Shown in pieces: positions 1 to 8,630 of a DNA stretch of 64,000 bases (position 1 is its first letter; every line of letters begins with the position of its first letter). The notes under the pieces are model-generated. The model did no database searches, had not been told where the DNA came from, and saw only the letters and a program-made list of their open reading frames with translations. Both the position numbers and the translations under genes were made by a program. The DNA is from Methanobacteriaceae archaeon. GTDB lineage: Archaea; Methanobacteriota; Methanobacteria; Methanobacteriales; Methanobacteriaceae. Location of the stretch: NCBI GenBank assembly GCA_029219465.1, contig JAQXTL010000007.1, positions 1 through 64,000 on the forward strand. Direction: 5' to 3'.

Positions 1-141
1 TTTTTTAATCAATGTGTAATTTCAACTGTAAAATTAGATTACAAACTTTTAAAATGTTTTTAACAAAATTAAAGCAAAAATATAAAAAAATAGAATTATT
101 AAAAAATTTTTGCAAAAATCAAATAGGATTTCTACAAAGCC

Positions 142-159
142 TAAAAAAAAGTAAAAAAA
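142..159 (-). terminator. U-rich terminator after the M42 peptidase gene
   Basis: On the minus strand, just past the stop at 175, there are two T-runs of seven and eight bases separated by two bases. Oligo-U tracts alone are enough for intrinsic termination in many archaea. No strong hairpin precedes them. The rest of bases 1-141 is A+T-rich with no gene I can support. Confidence 0.5.
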
Positions 160-174
160 GTAAGTAATTAATAC

Positions 175-1203
175 TTACAAATTGTTAATAGCTTCAGTAA
201 TTAACTGAATGGTTGATTCAATATCGTCCATACTGCAGACACTTACTGGAGTGTGGATATAACGGGTAGGAACAGATAAAACACCAGTTGGAATTCCTTC
301 ACGGGTTAAGTGAATTGCAGTTCCATCAGTTGTTCCACCGTCACTTACTTCTAATTGATATGGAATTTCGTTTTCCTCACCAGCGTTAATAAGCAAGTCT
401 TTAACTGATTGTTGGGTTAAAATACCTCTACCACTTGCATCTGCTAAGATAATAGCTGGACCTTTACCGATTACTACAGGTGCTTCTTCAGGTTTGATTC
501 CTGGGTGGTCACCGGATAAGGTTACGTCAAGTGCAATAGCTAAATCTGGGTTTAATTTGAATGCAGAAGTTTTAGCTCCTTTAAGACCTACTTCTTCTTG
601 AACAGTACCTACACCATAAACAGTAGCTCTGGTGTTTACTCTTTTTAAAACTTCCATCATTACATAGCAACCTACACGGTTGTCTAATGCTTTACCCATA
701 ATTAAATTGTTAGGATATTCGACAAATAAAGAATTAAAGGTCATTTTGTCTCCAATTCTAACCATTTTTTCTGCTTCTTCTTTGTCTTTTGCACCAATAT
801 CAATAAACATATCAGTAGCTTTAACAACTTTGTTTCTTTCCTCAGCAGTGGTTACGTGAGGTGGTTTTGAACCGATTACTCCAACGATTGGCTCTCCAAT
901 TGAAGAGTGAACAGTAACAGTTTGGTTCATTAACATTTGATCGTTAATTCCACCAATATTTGAGAATTTAATATAACCGTTATCATCAATGTATCTTACC
1001 ATCAATCCGATTTCATCCATGTGAGCGGCAAGCATTACAGTAGGAGCTTTCTTTTCACCTTTTTTGGTTGCAATGATGTTACCCATACTGTCAGTTTCGA
1101 TTTTATCCGCGACATCTTTTAATTCACGGGTAATTATTTCAGCGATTTTTTCTTCTGAACCAGATACACCTGGTGCTAAAGATAATTCTTTCATTAATTC
1201 CAT
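175..1203 (-). CDS. M42 family metallopeptidase (tetrahedral/glutamyl aminopeptidase type)
   Basis: Cytosolic dinuclear metal aminopeptidase that trims peptides left by the proteasome; the family forms dodecameric tetrahedral shells. The 342-residue length is normal for M42. Visible metal and catalytic residues: His61 in AAHMDEIG, Asp174 in [10 protein letters not shown] (bridging Asp), Glu203/Glu204 in QEEVG (general base and ligand), Asp226 in ALDVT, and a late His in RYIHTP. The PA-like insert between the two halves of the M28/M42 fold lies at about residues 70-160. The gene is divergent from the flavodoxin-ferredoxin gene across about 110 bases. Old annotations call such proteins endoglucanase or cellulase, which I reject. 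Exact substrate preference (Glu/Asp versus Leu/Lys) cannot be read here. Confidence 0.93.
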   Translation of the reverse strand: MELMKELSLAPGVSGSEEKIAEIITRELKDVADKIETDSMGNIIATKKGEKKAPTVMLAAHMDEIGLMVRYIDDNGYIKFSNIGGINDQMLMNQTVTVHSSIGEPIVGVIGSKPPHVTTAEERNKVVKATDMFIDIGAKDKEEAEKMVRIGDKMTFNSLFVEYPNNLIMGKALDNRVGCYVMMEVLKRVNTRATVYGVGTVQEEVGLKGAKTSAFKLNPDLAIALDVTLSGDHPGIKPEEAPVVIGKGPAIILADASGRGILTQQSVKDLLINAGEENEIPYQLEVSDGGTTDGTAIHLTREGIPTGVLSVPTRYIHTPVSVCSMDDIESTIQLITEAINNL

Positions 1204-1316
1204 CGTATCACCAAATAAATTTATAATTTAATTGTTATTAATTAATTTCTATTTCTTATTTGATAAACTTTTAAATAATAATAAAAAATTAAATTATAAT
1301 AAGTTAGGTGATTTTT

Positions 1317-2072
1317 ATGAAGATAACCAAAATATTTTTCAGCCCATCAGGGACAACAAAAAAAGTTGTTGAGCAAATAGCTAGTAATTTTGAATGTGAA
1401 AGCCAAATAAGAGATTTAATGCATTTTGATTCATCTTATAAGTTTACAAAAGATGATGTTGTTATTGTAGGAATGCCTGTTTTTGCTGGAAGAATTCCAA
1501 AAACAGCACGTGACAGATTATCCAAATTAACAGGAAACAATACTAAAGCTATTGCTGTTGCTAATTACGGAAATGCAAAAGTAGGGGACGCATTACTTGA
1601 ATTAGTTGATGTTTTAGGTGAAAATAACTTTAATGTAATAGCAGCTATTTCTACTGTTAGTCATCACTCCATTTTTGATGGTGTTGCAGTTGGCAGACCT
1701 GACAGTGAAGATATAGAAAAAATTAACGAATTTAGTAAAAAATGTATGGAAAAAATCGAATCCGGAGAATCAATTGAATCTGAAATTCCTGGAAATAAAC
1801 CATATGTTGATTACAAACAGCTCCCATTTATCTTAAATTGTGATGAAAGCATTTGTATATTCTGCTGTGAATGTATTACAATCTGTCCTGAAAAAGCTAT
1901 TCCTGATGATGATCCTGCAGATGTTGACCTTGATTCATGTTCAAGATGTACAGCATGTATTCATTTCTGTCCAGAAAATGCAAGAAGTTTTACTGGAGAA
2001 GCATTTGAGGCTAAAAAACCTGAATTTGAAAGTGCAAACAGCCAAAGAAAAGAAGTTGAATATTATTTATAA
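1317..2072 (+). CDS. EFR1-type flavodoxin fused to two [4Fe-4S] ferredoxin motifs
   Basis: Probable cytosolic electron-transfer protein. The N-terminal half (about residues 1-150) is flavodoxin-like, with the FMN phosphate loop FSPSGTTKK near the start. The C-terminal part has two clusters of the CxxCxxCxxxCP type, about residues 180-215: CIFCCECITICP and CSRCTACIHFCP. This is the order of the EFR1 (flavodoxin-ferredoxin) family, common in anaerobes, whose partners are mostly unknown. I start at the ATG at 1317 rather than the in-frame GTG at 1308, because that GTG lies inside the ribosome binding site AGGTGA, which sits five bases before the ATG. The 3' end overlaps the convergent HEAT-repeat gene by six bases. 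No redox partner gene is adjacent. Confidence 0.88.
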   Translation: MKITKIFFSPSGTTKKVVEQIASNFECESQIRDLMHFDSSYKFTKDDVVIVGMPVFAGRIPKTARDRLSKLTGNNTKAIAVANYGNAKVGDALLELVDVLGENNFNVIAAISTVSHHSIFDGVAVGRPDSEDIEKINEFSKKCMEKIESGESIESEIPGNKPYVDYKQLPFILNCDESICIFCCECITICPEKAIPDDDPADVDLDSCSRCTACIHFCPENARSFTGEAFEAKKPEFESANSQRKEVEYYL

Positions 2073-3569
2073 ATTCAATTTCTTTTTAGCCATTTTTCTT
2101 ACATATTCATCGTCATCATTATTTGCAACTTCTTTTAAAACTTTTTTACTGACTAATTTTTTAACAGCTGCTTCACGAACCTTCCATGAAGAGTCATTTA
2201 GAACAACTTTACCTAAGTATTTTTGATCGGTTATTTTTGAAACTGCTTTAACTGAGATATTTTCAGATATATTTTGTTCATATATCTTAATTAAGCATTT
2301 TTGATTTTTAATTTTTCCCAATGCTTTAAGTGAGAATTCTTCATCCTTATTTTCAAGAACAATACGGATTAATGTTTCTAAATCAGTGATATTAGTCAAT
2401 GTTTTCTTTCTAATTTCTGAAAGCTTTGCATTTTTTAATATATCAATAAATGACTCTTCTTTATTGATATGTTCAAGTGCATCTAAAGCAACATCTTCAT
2501 ATGTTGAATTAATAGCTAAGTATTTGAAATCCTCTTCATCTGCCAAAGCATCATTTGACATAGCATGTTTTCTTACAAACTTATCTTCATCATTTAAAGC
2601 TATTTTAATTAATTCACGAGGATTATTTAGATTGTTTACTGCAATTTGGCGAACAAATCTGTCTTCTTCATTATTTAAAATTTCAAGTAGGATTTCCTCA
2701 TCGTTAATTTTCTTAACAGCTTCACTTCTAACAATTTTATCTTCATCTTCAATAGCTATTTTTGACAATAGTTTTTCATCATCAATTTTACTTATCAAAT
2801 CTGTTTTGACATCTGCCTTTTTTGAGTCAAGTAAAATATTTTTTAAGATTTCAGGATTGTTTATTTTATCAAATATTAATGATCTGACCTTTGCATTTTC
2901 TTCAACCTGAGCAATTACTGATAATGTGTTTTCATCATTTATTTTACTAATAGCTGCCTTTTTAACCCATTCGTCCTTATCTTCAATTGCTACTTTTTTA
3001 AGAACTTCTTCACTAGTAAAGGACTCTTTTTGAATAGCTGCCTTTTTAATGGAGTTATCTTTTGATTTTAAAACAAGATCATATAAAATATCAGCATTGT
3101 CAATTTTATCTACAGCATAGTTTTTGTATTTTTTATCATTAGCTTCGATTGCAATCCATTTAAGAGTTTCTTCATCAGTTATTTTGTTAAAAATAGCATC
3201 TACGTGTTTACTTTTCTTTGAGTTGATTACAATTTCTGCAATGGATTTATTATTTTCACCTAATCTTTCCCATGCAAAACTTCTAACATCAAAAAACTGT
3301 GAATTTTTAGCAGCATCCATTAACAAATCTTTATCTTTTAGTTTATTTACAGCAATTAATCTAATAGCTCTGTCTTTTACTGTTTTAGCCATGTCAAGTG
3401 CAACATATTCATTTGTAATTTTATCTGCTGCCTGTGCTCTTTCAATTCTGTCTTTGTGATTAATAGCTATTTCTTTTAGGCGTAATTCTTCCTCTTCAAT
3501 TTCAACATCGTCAAGAACTACCTTTTTTTCTTTTTTATTGCTTTTTTTAAATCTGTCAAATAATCCCAT
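2067..3569 (-). CDS. HEAT-like repeat protein with about twenty short helical repeats
   Basis: 500-residue, Lys/Asp/Glu-rich, Cys-poor protein. After a basic N-terminus (GLFDRFKKSNKKEKK) nearly the whole chain is a tandem array with a period of about 23 residues. The repeat pattern is INDEEILLEIL..EDRFVRQIAV, i.e. an Asn/Asp turn, a hydrophobic helix, an acidic loop and a VR-A-V helix. This resembles HEAT/PBS-lyase-type solenoids, usually protein-protein scaffolds. No catalytic motif, signal peptide or membrane segment is present, so it should be cytosolic. It starts one base after the stop of the upstream RNase H-fold gene, so the two are almost certainly co-transcribed. It may be a scaffold or adaptor for that nuclease; this is inference only. 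Confidence 0.8.
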   Translation of the reverse strand: MGLFDRFKKSNKKEKKVVLDDVEIEEEELRLKEIAINHKDRIERAQAADKITNEYVALDMAKTVKDRAIRLIAVNKLKDKDLLMDAAKNSQFFDVRSFAWERLGENNKSIAEIVINSKKSKHVDAIFNKITDEETLKWIAIEANDKKYKNYAVDKIDNADILYDLVLKSKDNSIKKAAIQKESFTSEEVLKKVAIEDKDEWVKKAAISKINDENTLSVIAQVEENAKVRSLIFDKINNPEILKNILLDSKKADVKTDLISKIDDEKLLSKIAIEDEDKIVRSEAVKKINDEEILLEILNNEEDRFVRQIAVNNLNNPRELIKIALNDEDKFVRKHAMSNDALADEEDFKYLAINSTYEDVALDALEHINKEESFIDILKNAKLSEIRKKTLTNITDLETLIRIVLENKDEEFSLKALGKIKNQKCLIKIYEQNISENISVKAVSKITDQKYLGKVVLNDSSWKVREAAVKKLVSKKVLKEVANNDDDEYVRKMAKKKLNL

Positions 3570-3570
3570 G

Positions 3571-4605
3571 TTAATTTACATCCTCATACATTTTCTCAAG
3601 AAAACTTGCAAGTGAAATAATATCCTGGCAGTTGTGTTCAATAATTGGTACAACAGGACCAATATTGTTTGTTGATAAATAAGTATCGTAATATCCTGGA
3701 ATATATTGTCCAGGAACATCATCTATACGAGTTATATTGAATATTTCCTCTTCAATAGTTTGAAGCTGACAGTTTGGAAGCATATCTTTCCATAAATTCT
3801 TTGCAAAATACATTAAATCCAAATGAGGCAAATCTAGATTGTGATCCATTCTATTGTAAATACATCTATTTTTTATAAATGGAACATCGAAAGTTTTTCC
3901 ATTGAATGTTACATGAATTGAATCTTCGTCCAAATGATTCATATATGATTCAATGATATTTGGTTCTTCAATATAATCTCTTAAGAAGTATTGTGATGCA
4001 ATTATTTTATCATTTTTAATTTCTGCAACACCTATTAAAATAATTGGAACATTTGAAAGTCCTTTAGTTTCAATATCCATAAATTTAAAGTTTTCAACAT
4101 CAGTTAGACTTATGCATTTGATTAAATTATCTCTGCACTTTTTAGAATATCTGTTATTGTCCAATAAGTCCACAATCTCTCTAAATGACATATCCTCGAT
4201 ATTATTTAGAAATTTAGTTGCTATATCAGAATATCTGTCATGATTTTGAAGTGATTCAATTGTTGGATAACCTTTATTTTTAAGATTTTCTTCAGTTTTA
4301 AGACCTATTTTTGGAAGCAATTTAAGATTATGGTTGATTTGATTTTTAAAATCATTATCTTCAAGATTAAAATTAATTTTTTGTTTTGTAGTGATTTTAA
4401 AAGAATCTCCAAATGATGTTTTGCATATTTTACAATCCATCACATTATCCAATGTCTTGTTTTCATATTTAATTAATAACTCCTGTTTTAAATCCTTGAA
4501 ATATTGACTAGACAATGTTTTTTTACTTTTTTTTAAATTTTGAGACTCATTTGTATTTAAAATCGCATTTCTTAAATATTCTTCATGATCGCTATAATTA
4601 TTCAT
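3571..4605 (-). CDS. YprB-like RNase H-fold (DEDD) exonuclease domain protein
   Basis: 344 residues. The C-terminal half (about 165-340) carries the exonuclease motifs: FMDIETKG with Asp177 and Glu179, FNGKTFDVPF with Asp240, and HNCQDIISL with Asp328. That matches the ribonuclease H-like YprB family (COG3359), DnaQ-related putative 3'-5' exonucleases. The N-terminal half is Lys/Asn-rich. A segment at about 97-125 (LPKIGLKTEENLKNKGYPTI) looks like a helix-hairpin-helix, which would fit nucleic acid binding. It heads a two-gene leftward unit with the HEAT-repeat gene. Upstream is the 355-base gap with inverted repeats. Natural substrate is unknown for the family. Confidence 0.8.
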   Translation of the reverse strand: MNNYSDHEEYLRNAILNTNESQNLKKSKKTLSSQYFKDLKQELLIKYENKTLDNVMDCKICKTSFGDSFKITTKQKINFNLEDNDFKNQINHNLKLLPKIGLKTEENLKNKGYPTIESLQNHDRYSDIATKFLNNIEDMSFREIVDLLDNNRYSKKCRDNLIKCISLTDVENFKFMDIETKGLSNVPIILIGVAEIKNDKIIASQYFLRDYIEEPNIIESYMNHLDEDSIHVTFNGKTFDVPFIKNRCIYNRMDHNLDLPHLDLMYFAKNLWKDMLPNCQLQTIEEEIFNITRIDDVPGQYIPGYYDTYLSTNNIGPVVPIIEHNCQDIISLASFLEKMYEDVN

Positions 4606-4715
4606 TCACTTAGAATGTATTTAAAACATGATATATATTTTTTTAATAAAGTATAATTGATTTTTTATAAAATATAATAACATTTATATAATGAATATTT
4701 ACAAATAGTATAATT

Positions 4716-4730
4716 GGCTACAATGTAGCC
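4716..4730. promoter_or_regulatory. Perfect 7-bp-arm palindrome GGCTACA-A-TGTAGCC
   Basis: A 15-base perfect palindrome with a single central base. It is notably GC-rich for this A+T-rich gap, and its size suits a dimeric repressor. The bound factor is unknown. It lies about 110 bases before the nuclease start (4605) and 230 bases before the rightward gene. Confidence 0.45.
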
Positions 4731-4804
4731 TAGAGATATAGATATATAAAACAGCCAAATTTTTAAAAAAAAATTCATTTCTCTAAAACTTGTTAAAACA
4801 AGTT

Positions 4805-4840
4805 GTTAGGTAGTTAATTATGCACTATTAACTATCTAAC
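4805..4840. repeat. 13-bp-arm inverted repeat, 10-base loop, directly abutting a second palindrome
   Basis: Arms GTTAGGTAGTTAA and TTAACTATCTAAC pair over 13 positions with one mismatch (a wobble in RNA). It begins immediately after another palindrome, AACTTGTT-AA-AACAAGTT, at 4787-4804, so two stem-loops stand side by side. No clear U-run follows on either strand at terminator distance. It could be an operator, a structured leader or a small RNA; I cannot tell which. Confidence 0.45.
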
Positions 4841-4960
4841 CATCCCAACTCTATTTTTTAAATAACAATCCAAGTTAATACTATTATTTTTATGAGGTTA
4901 GAAAAACTTATATTAATTTTTAAACAAAGATATAAACAGTTATTTTAAAAGGTATTTAAA

Positions 4961-5344
4961 ATGAAAGTCAAATTAGCAATAATATTCGGAGTATTAATAT
5001 GGATTATCAGTTCCGTGCTATCTGACATATTTAATCCATTTTTTACAACAAATGTTCGTAATCTCAACATTGTAGTGCCTATAATTACAATACTCGTAAC
5101 AGGATTTTTTGGAATATTATATATAAGGACTATTGATGAAAACGAGACTATTGAAGGTTTTTTAGTTGGAATAGTATTTGTTATTATTGATTTTATCTGT
5201 GATTATGTATTTTTCATAATTCCTCAACAAAATACATTCATTATTGGAAATCAAACACTCCATATTATTTCAATAACAGTTAGCACTATATTAATTACAA
5301 CATTCTTAGGATATTTAGCTCAAATGACTATTGATTTAAAATAA
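4961..5344 (+). CDS. Small four-helix membrane protein, unknown function
   Basis: 127 residues with four strongly hydrophobic segments, at about 4-22, 33-50, 63-85 and 97-120, and almost no soluble loops apart from TIDENETIEG at about 55-64. It fits a small integral membrane protein of the type common as lineage-specific hypotheticals in Methanobacteriales. I recognise no family. A ribosome binding site AAGGTA precedes the ATG. It ends 12 bases before the phosphopantothenate synthetase start, whose AAGGAG site lies in that gap, so co-transcription is likely, but that does not reveal function. Confidence 0.7.
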   Translation: MKVKLAIIFGVLIWIISSVLSDIFNPFFTTNVRNLNIVVPIITILVTGFFGILYIRTIDENETIEGFLVGIVFVIIDFICDYVFFIIPQQNTFIIGNQTLHIISITVSTILITTFLGYLAQMTIDLK

Positions 5345-5356
5345 GGAGATTAAACT

Positions 5357-6094
5357 ATGATACCAAAATCACATCCTAGATACGAATCATTACTTTTAAG
5401 AGACAAAATGGTTAATGCATCAAAAGAAGGCTATTTGGCTGATTCAGCTTTGATTGCTCATGGTAGAGGAGAATCTTTTGACTATTTAATTGGTGAGAAA
5501 ACCACATATCCTGCAAAAAGAGCAATGTATGTTGCTGTTGCAGCACTTCTTTTAGCAAACAATCCTGTAATTTCAGTTAATGGAAATGCAACTGCACTTG
5601 CTATTGATGAGATAATTGAATTTGCAAACACCATTAACGCTAAAATTGAAATCAATTTGTTTTATAGAACTGATAAAAGAGTTAAATTAATCACTGAATT
5701 ATATAAAAAACATGGCTATGAAAATATTCTAGGTGGCCTTGATGACGATATCCAATATATTGATGATATCAAAAACAATAGAGCTAGTGCAAGTAAAGAT
5801 GGAATCTACACAGCAGATACAATATTAATTCCGCTTGAAGACGGAGATAGAGCTGAAATATTGAAAAAAGGTGGTAAAAACATTATTACTATTGATTTAA
5901 ATCCACTTTCAAGAACATCTAAAATGTCTGATGTTTCAATTATGGACAATATTGTTCGTGCAATACCATTTATGACTAAAATTGCTACTGACTTAAAAAC
6001 CCAAGACAAACAAATGTTAATTGAAATGGTTAACGACTTTGATAATGAAGAAAATCTCAAAGAATCATTACAACAAATCAAATTAAAAGAGTGA
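5357..6094 (+). CDS. 4-phosphopantoate--beta-alanine ligase (archaeal phosphopantothenate synthetase)
   Basis: Catalyses ATP-dependent joining of 4-phosphopantoate and beta-alanine to 4'-phosphopantothenate in the archaeal coenzyme A route, which replaces the bacterial PanC/PanK order. The 245 residues match the family (formerly DUF137) in length. The characteristic segments are HPRYESLLLRD near residue 6, IAHGRGESFDYLIGEKTT, SVNGNATALA, and the C-terminal DLNPLSRTSKMSDV followed by DNIVRAIP. The partner enzyme, pantoate kinase, is at the other end of the window (62736-63578), not in this operon. The stop overlaps the next gene's ribosome binding site, so the kinase-like gene is translationally linked. 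Confidence 0.93.
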   Translation: MIPKSHPRYESLLLRDKMVNASKEGYLADSALIAHGRGESFDYLIGEKTTYPAKRAMYVAVAALLLANNPVISVNGNATALAIDEIIEFANTINAKIEINLFYRTDKRVKLITELYKKHGYENILGGLDDDIQYIDDIKNNRASASKDGIYTADTILIPLEDGDRAEILKKGGKNIITIDLNPLSRTSKMSDVSIMDNIVRAIPFMTKIATDLKTQDKQMLIEMVNDFDNEENLKESLQQIKLKE

Positions 6095-6099
6095 AAATA

Positions 6100-6639
6100 A
6101 TGCAAGTAATGGGAATATCCGGTTTACCAGGTTCTGGAAAAAGTTTAGTTTCTGAAATCGCTATTAAAAGAGGAGCAGTTATTGTAAGTATGGGAGATAT
6201 CATACGTGAAGAAGCTAAAAAAAGAGGCGAAAGTACTAAAGAAACTGCTCAAAAATTAAGAGAAGAATTTGGACAATATATTGTTTCTGAATTAACCATC
6301 AAAAAAGTTAAAAAGCTTCAAGAAGAAGATCCTGAAAGCAAAATTATTGTTGAAGGAATTAGAAGCCCTCATGAAGTTGATATGTTTAAAGAAAACTTTG
6401 AAGATTTCATCATATTATCAATTTTTGCAAATCCTAGTTTAAGATTTGAAAGACTAAAACTTAGAATGAGAGAAGATGATTCAACTGATTATGCTGAGTT
6501 TAAAAATAGAGATCAAATGGAATTGGATTTCGGAATTGGTGATGTAATTTCACTTTCTGATAAAATAATTATTAATGAAAGTGATTTAGAAAGTTATATT
6601 AATAAAATTAATGAGTTTTTAGATAAAATTGAGTTATAA
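6100..6639 (+). CDS. UPF0200-family nucleotide kinase-like P-loop protein (dephospho-CoA kinase-related)
   Basis: 179 residues with Walker A GLPGSGKS at about residues 8-15, a switch-like SMGDIIREEAKKRG, and a C-terminal LSDKIIINES that resembles the kinase core of the dephospho-CoA/adenylate kinase superfamily. UPF0200 members are archaeal and their substrate is not established. The position directly after phosphopantothenate synthetase hints at CoA metabolism, but that is inference. I start at the ATG at 6100: the in-frame GTG at 6091 overlaps the previous stop, and the GAGTGA just upstream works as ribosome binding site. A further in-frame ATG at 6109 is possible. Confidence 0.82.
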   Translation: MQVMGISGLPGSGKSLVSEIAIKRGAVIVSMGDIIREEAKKRGESTKETAQKLREEFGQYIVSELTIKKVKKLQEEDPESKIIVEGIRSPHEVDMFKENFEDFIILSIFANPSLRFERLKLRMREDDSTDYAEFKNRDQMELDFGIGDVISLSDKIIINESDLESYINKINEFLDKIEL

Positions 6640-6641
6640 AC

Positions 6642-7322
6642 TCATTTTTCTTCTAAAACTGCATCTTCAATTATATAAACACCACTATCATTATTCCATT
6701 CTTTTTTATCTTTTAAGATTTTAATTCTTTTTTTGAAAATAGGTCCGTCAATAGCTAATGTTTCGGCTTCACCGCCTTCAAATGCTAAATCTATATGGTA
6801 TTTTTCATGAAGTTTAATTAATTCATCAATAGCTTCATCATCAATTACACGACCAAGCCAGGATTCATCTAATCCCCATGCAGCAACACCACTGATTATA
6901 ATTTTAAATCCTAAAGACACGATTTCCCTCATGTATTCAAGTTCATCAACGTGCCAGTAAGGAGAAACAGCAACAAGTCCAACTTCATCACACAATTTTT
7001 CAATTCTTGATTTTTGATATTGTGAGTAAAGTGCACCAGTGTATATAGCTTCAACACCTAAACTTTTAAGATTTTCAAAGGCTTTCTTTAAATCTTTAAG
7101 TTCCTCTTCTTTAATCCCATCAGTTTCAACAGACATGATAGGAATATCAAAGGCCTGTGAGAGTAAATCAGTTATATGAATGTTAGGAACATGAAACATA
7201 TATGATTCATCATTTCTAGATTTCATAGAAAGAAGATATTTAACATCTTCTTTCGAATCTAATGCATTGTACAAAGCCATTGTACTGTCTTTTCCACCGG
7301 AAAATAAAACTGCAACATTCAT
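6642..7322 (-). CDS. dph6: Diphthine--ammonia ligase (Dph6), ATP pyrophosphatase family
   Basis: Catalyses the last step of diphthamide formation on translation elongation factor 2, amidating diphthine with ammonium and ATP. The 226 residues show the N-type ATP pyrophosphatase PP-loop LFSGGKDSTMA at residues 6-16, and the family signatures TGALYSQYQKSRIE, GVAAWGLDESWLGR and FEGGEAETLAIDGPIF. It sits last in a leftward cluster after the prepilin peptidase group, four bases after a membrane protein gene, and is convergent with the UPF0200 gene. The link to the prepilin genes looks positional rather than functional. Confidence 0.93.
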   Translation of the reverse strand: MNVAVLFSGGKDSTMALYNALDSKEDVKYLLSMKSRNDESYMFHVPNIHITDLLSQAFDIPIMSVETDGIKEEELKDLKKAFENLKSLGVEAIYTGALYSQYQKSRIEKLCDEVGLVAVSPYWHVDELEYMREIVSLGFKIIISGVAAWGLDESWLGRVIDDEAIDELIKLHEKYHIDLAFEGGEAETLAIDGPIFKKRIKILKDKKEWNNDSGVYIIEDAVLEEK

Positions 7323-7326
7323 AAAA

Positions 7327-8130
7327 TTACCGTTTACGTTTTTCTCTTAAGAATTTTCTAAATTTCATATATGCAAGTACAACAGAATCGACATATATTC
7401 CCATAATCGCTACAATAACACCAATTCCACCACAGACTAATGTGAATTCCCAGTTAGATAACATAGAGGAATTAGTATTATTTACAATATCCTGTACAGG
7501 ACCGTCAATTTGTGAAGCAACTATATCTCTTTCAAGAAGATTCTTTTCAAAAGTATCAAGAGCAGATGAATCAACAACTAATACAGCACGGATTTGAGCA
7601 TAAGATAATGTACCGCCGTAAACTAATTGATACCAGTCTGAAAATGATTTTAAAGCTTGAGTGGATGTGTAATTATCAGTAAGATTAATTTTAATCTCAG
7701 ATTTAGTAACATTATAATCTTTATAATTATAATCAATATTTCCAACTATCTCCTGGAAATAATTACGTTCAAAATCACTAAACGTCCACAGAGGTATTGT
7801 AATTGATTTTTCTTCAAATGACTTAAAACCAGGAGTTGAAGACAAATTACTCCTCAATTCCTCAATATTGGTTGAAGATGATAAATCTAAATACAATGTT
7901 TCTTCATTATTGGGCATTGTCTTTTCAATAACCCCCACAACATTAGGTAGCTCATCATAAATTGGATCTATGAAAAATGCGCCTCCAATTGAACCGATTA
8001 AAAAAGCTACAACTAAAACTAAGAGTACCTCTTTTTTTGGCATGTACTGTTTCAACATTCCTATTGAAAATACAAATACCATCATCATTATAAACAAAAA
8101 GAGGTAAATTATTGTAGTTAAAATATCCAT
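7327..8130 (-). CDS. Membrane protein with large extracytoplasmic domain, in prepilin peptidase cluster
   Basis: 267 residues. Two N-terminal membrane helices (about 4-23 and 34-53), then a soluble domain of roughly 170 residues with several N-glycosylation sequons (NLTDN, NVTKS, NNTNS), then a third helix at about 229-250 and a very basic tail (FRKFLREKRKR). The topology places the middle domain outside and the basic tail inside. I recognise no domain family. Its place between a class III pilin-like gene and dph6, with the prepilin peptidase two genes upstream, suggests a role in surface-filament assembly or anchoring, as inference. Confidence 0.72.
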   Translation of the reverse strand: MDILTTIIYLFLFIMMMVFVFSIGMLKQYMPKKEVLLVLVVAFLIGSIGGAFFIDPIYDELPNVVGVIEKTMPNNEETLYLDLSSSTNIEELRSNLSSTPGFKSFEEKSITIPLWTFSDFERNYFQEIVGNIDYNYKDYNVTKSEIKINLTDNYTSTQALKSFSDWYQLVYGGTLSYAQIRAVLVVDSSALDTFEKNLLERDIVASQIDGPVQDIVNNTNSSMLSNWEFTLVCGGIGVIVAIMGIYVDSVVLAYMKFRKFLREKRKR

Positions 8131-8201
8131 AAATTCACCTATATATTTGTAATATTATAATATTTTAATCAAAATAGTTAAAATAATTTTGTATTAAATG
8201 G

Positions 8202-8630
8202 CTAAACTTGATAAATTAACATGTTTTCACAATTAATTGGCCATTCTACAACAATTACATTTTCACCTTTTGTTAAGTGAAGTGAAGATTTTTTGATATT
8301 TGATACAACATATTCTTTGATATCTTTTTTTGAGTTATTTTTAAGCTTAAAGCTGGTTGAAATATAATTATTCTGGACATTAACATTAAGATTATTTTTA
8401 CTCTCAAGCTTAACTGTCTGTTTTGATCCCTGACCCTGTCCATAAACCTGTTTAATTGCACAGGATATCTTTGATAAGTCCGATTTAACATTTAATGAAT
8501 CATAAACATCCAATGTATCTTTAATTGAATTTTCAGCAAGTGGTAGAGTAAAAATCATTAAAATAATAAGAGAAATTGTAAAAATCAAAATATATTCAAG
8601 TGATATTTGACCACACTCTTCTTTTATCAT
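8202..8630 (-). CDS. Class III signal peptide (type IV pilin-like) protein
   Basis: 142 residues. The N-terminus MIKEECGQISLEYILIF shows the archaeal class III signal: a short charged leader ending in Gly, then Q-x-S-x-E at the start of a hydrophobic helix (about residues 8-30). EppA/FlaK-type peptidases cut before that Gln. The rest is a polar, beta-rich domain with two Cys (one near residue 57, one near 134) that could form a disulfide. The start codon overlaps the stop of the upstream peptidase gene by one base (TAATG), so the pilin-like protein and its likely processing enzyme are translationally coupled. It is probably a minor pilin or surface protein. Confidence 0.85.
   Translation of the reverse strand: MIKEECGQISLEYILIFTISLIILMIFTLPLAENSIKDTLDVYDSLNVKSDLSKISCAIKQVYGQGQGSKQTVKLESKNNLNVNVQNNYISTSFKLKNNSKKDIKEYVVSNIKKSSLHLTKGENVIVVEWPINCENMLIYQV

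Larger units (their letters stand above)
4606..4960. other. 355-base gene-free divergent region with three inverted repeats
   Basis: Separates the leftward nuclease/HEAT pair from the rightward membrane-protein/PPS genes. It holds three separate inverted repeats within 125 bases (4716-4730, 4787-4804, 4805-4840), unusual for the compact gaps elsewhere in this window. The sequence just before 4961 (AAAGGTATTTAAAATG) holds the ribosome binding site of the next gene. I see no open reading frame, tRNA or other RNA gene. Confidence 0.6.

Noticed and set aside
1308-1316. GTG start giving three extra residues on the flavodoxin-ferredoxin
   Set aside because: The GTG is inside the AGGTGA ribosome binding site of the ATG at 1317. 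The same artefact applies at 35239, 35980, 31784, 45097 and near 59896.
2386-3459. Rightward Ser-rich open frames opposite the HEAT-repeat gene
   Set aside because: They mirror the repeat pattern on the other strand, have no ribosome binding site and resemble no protein.
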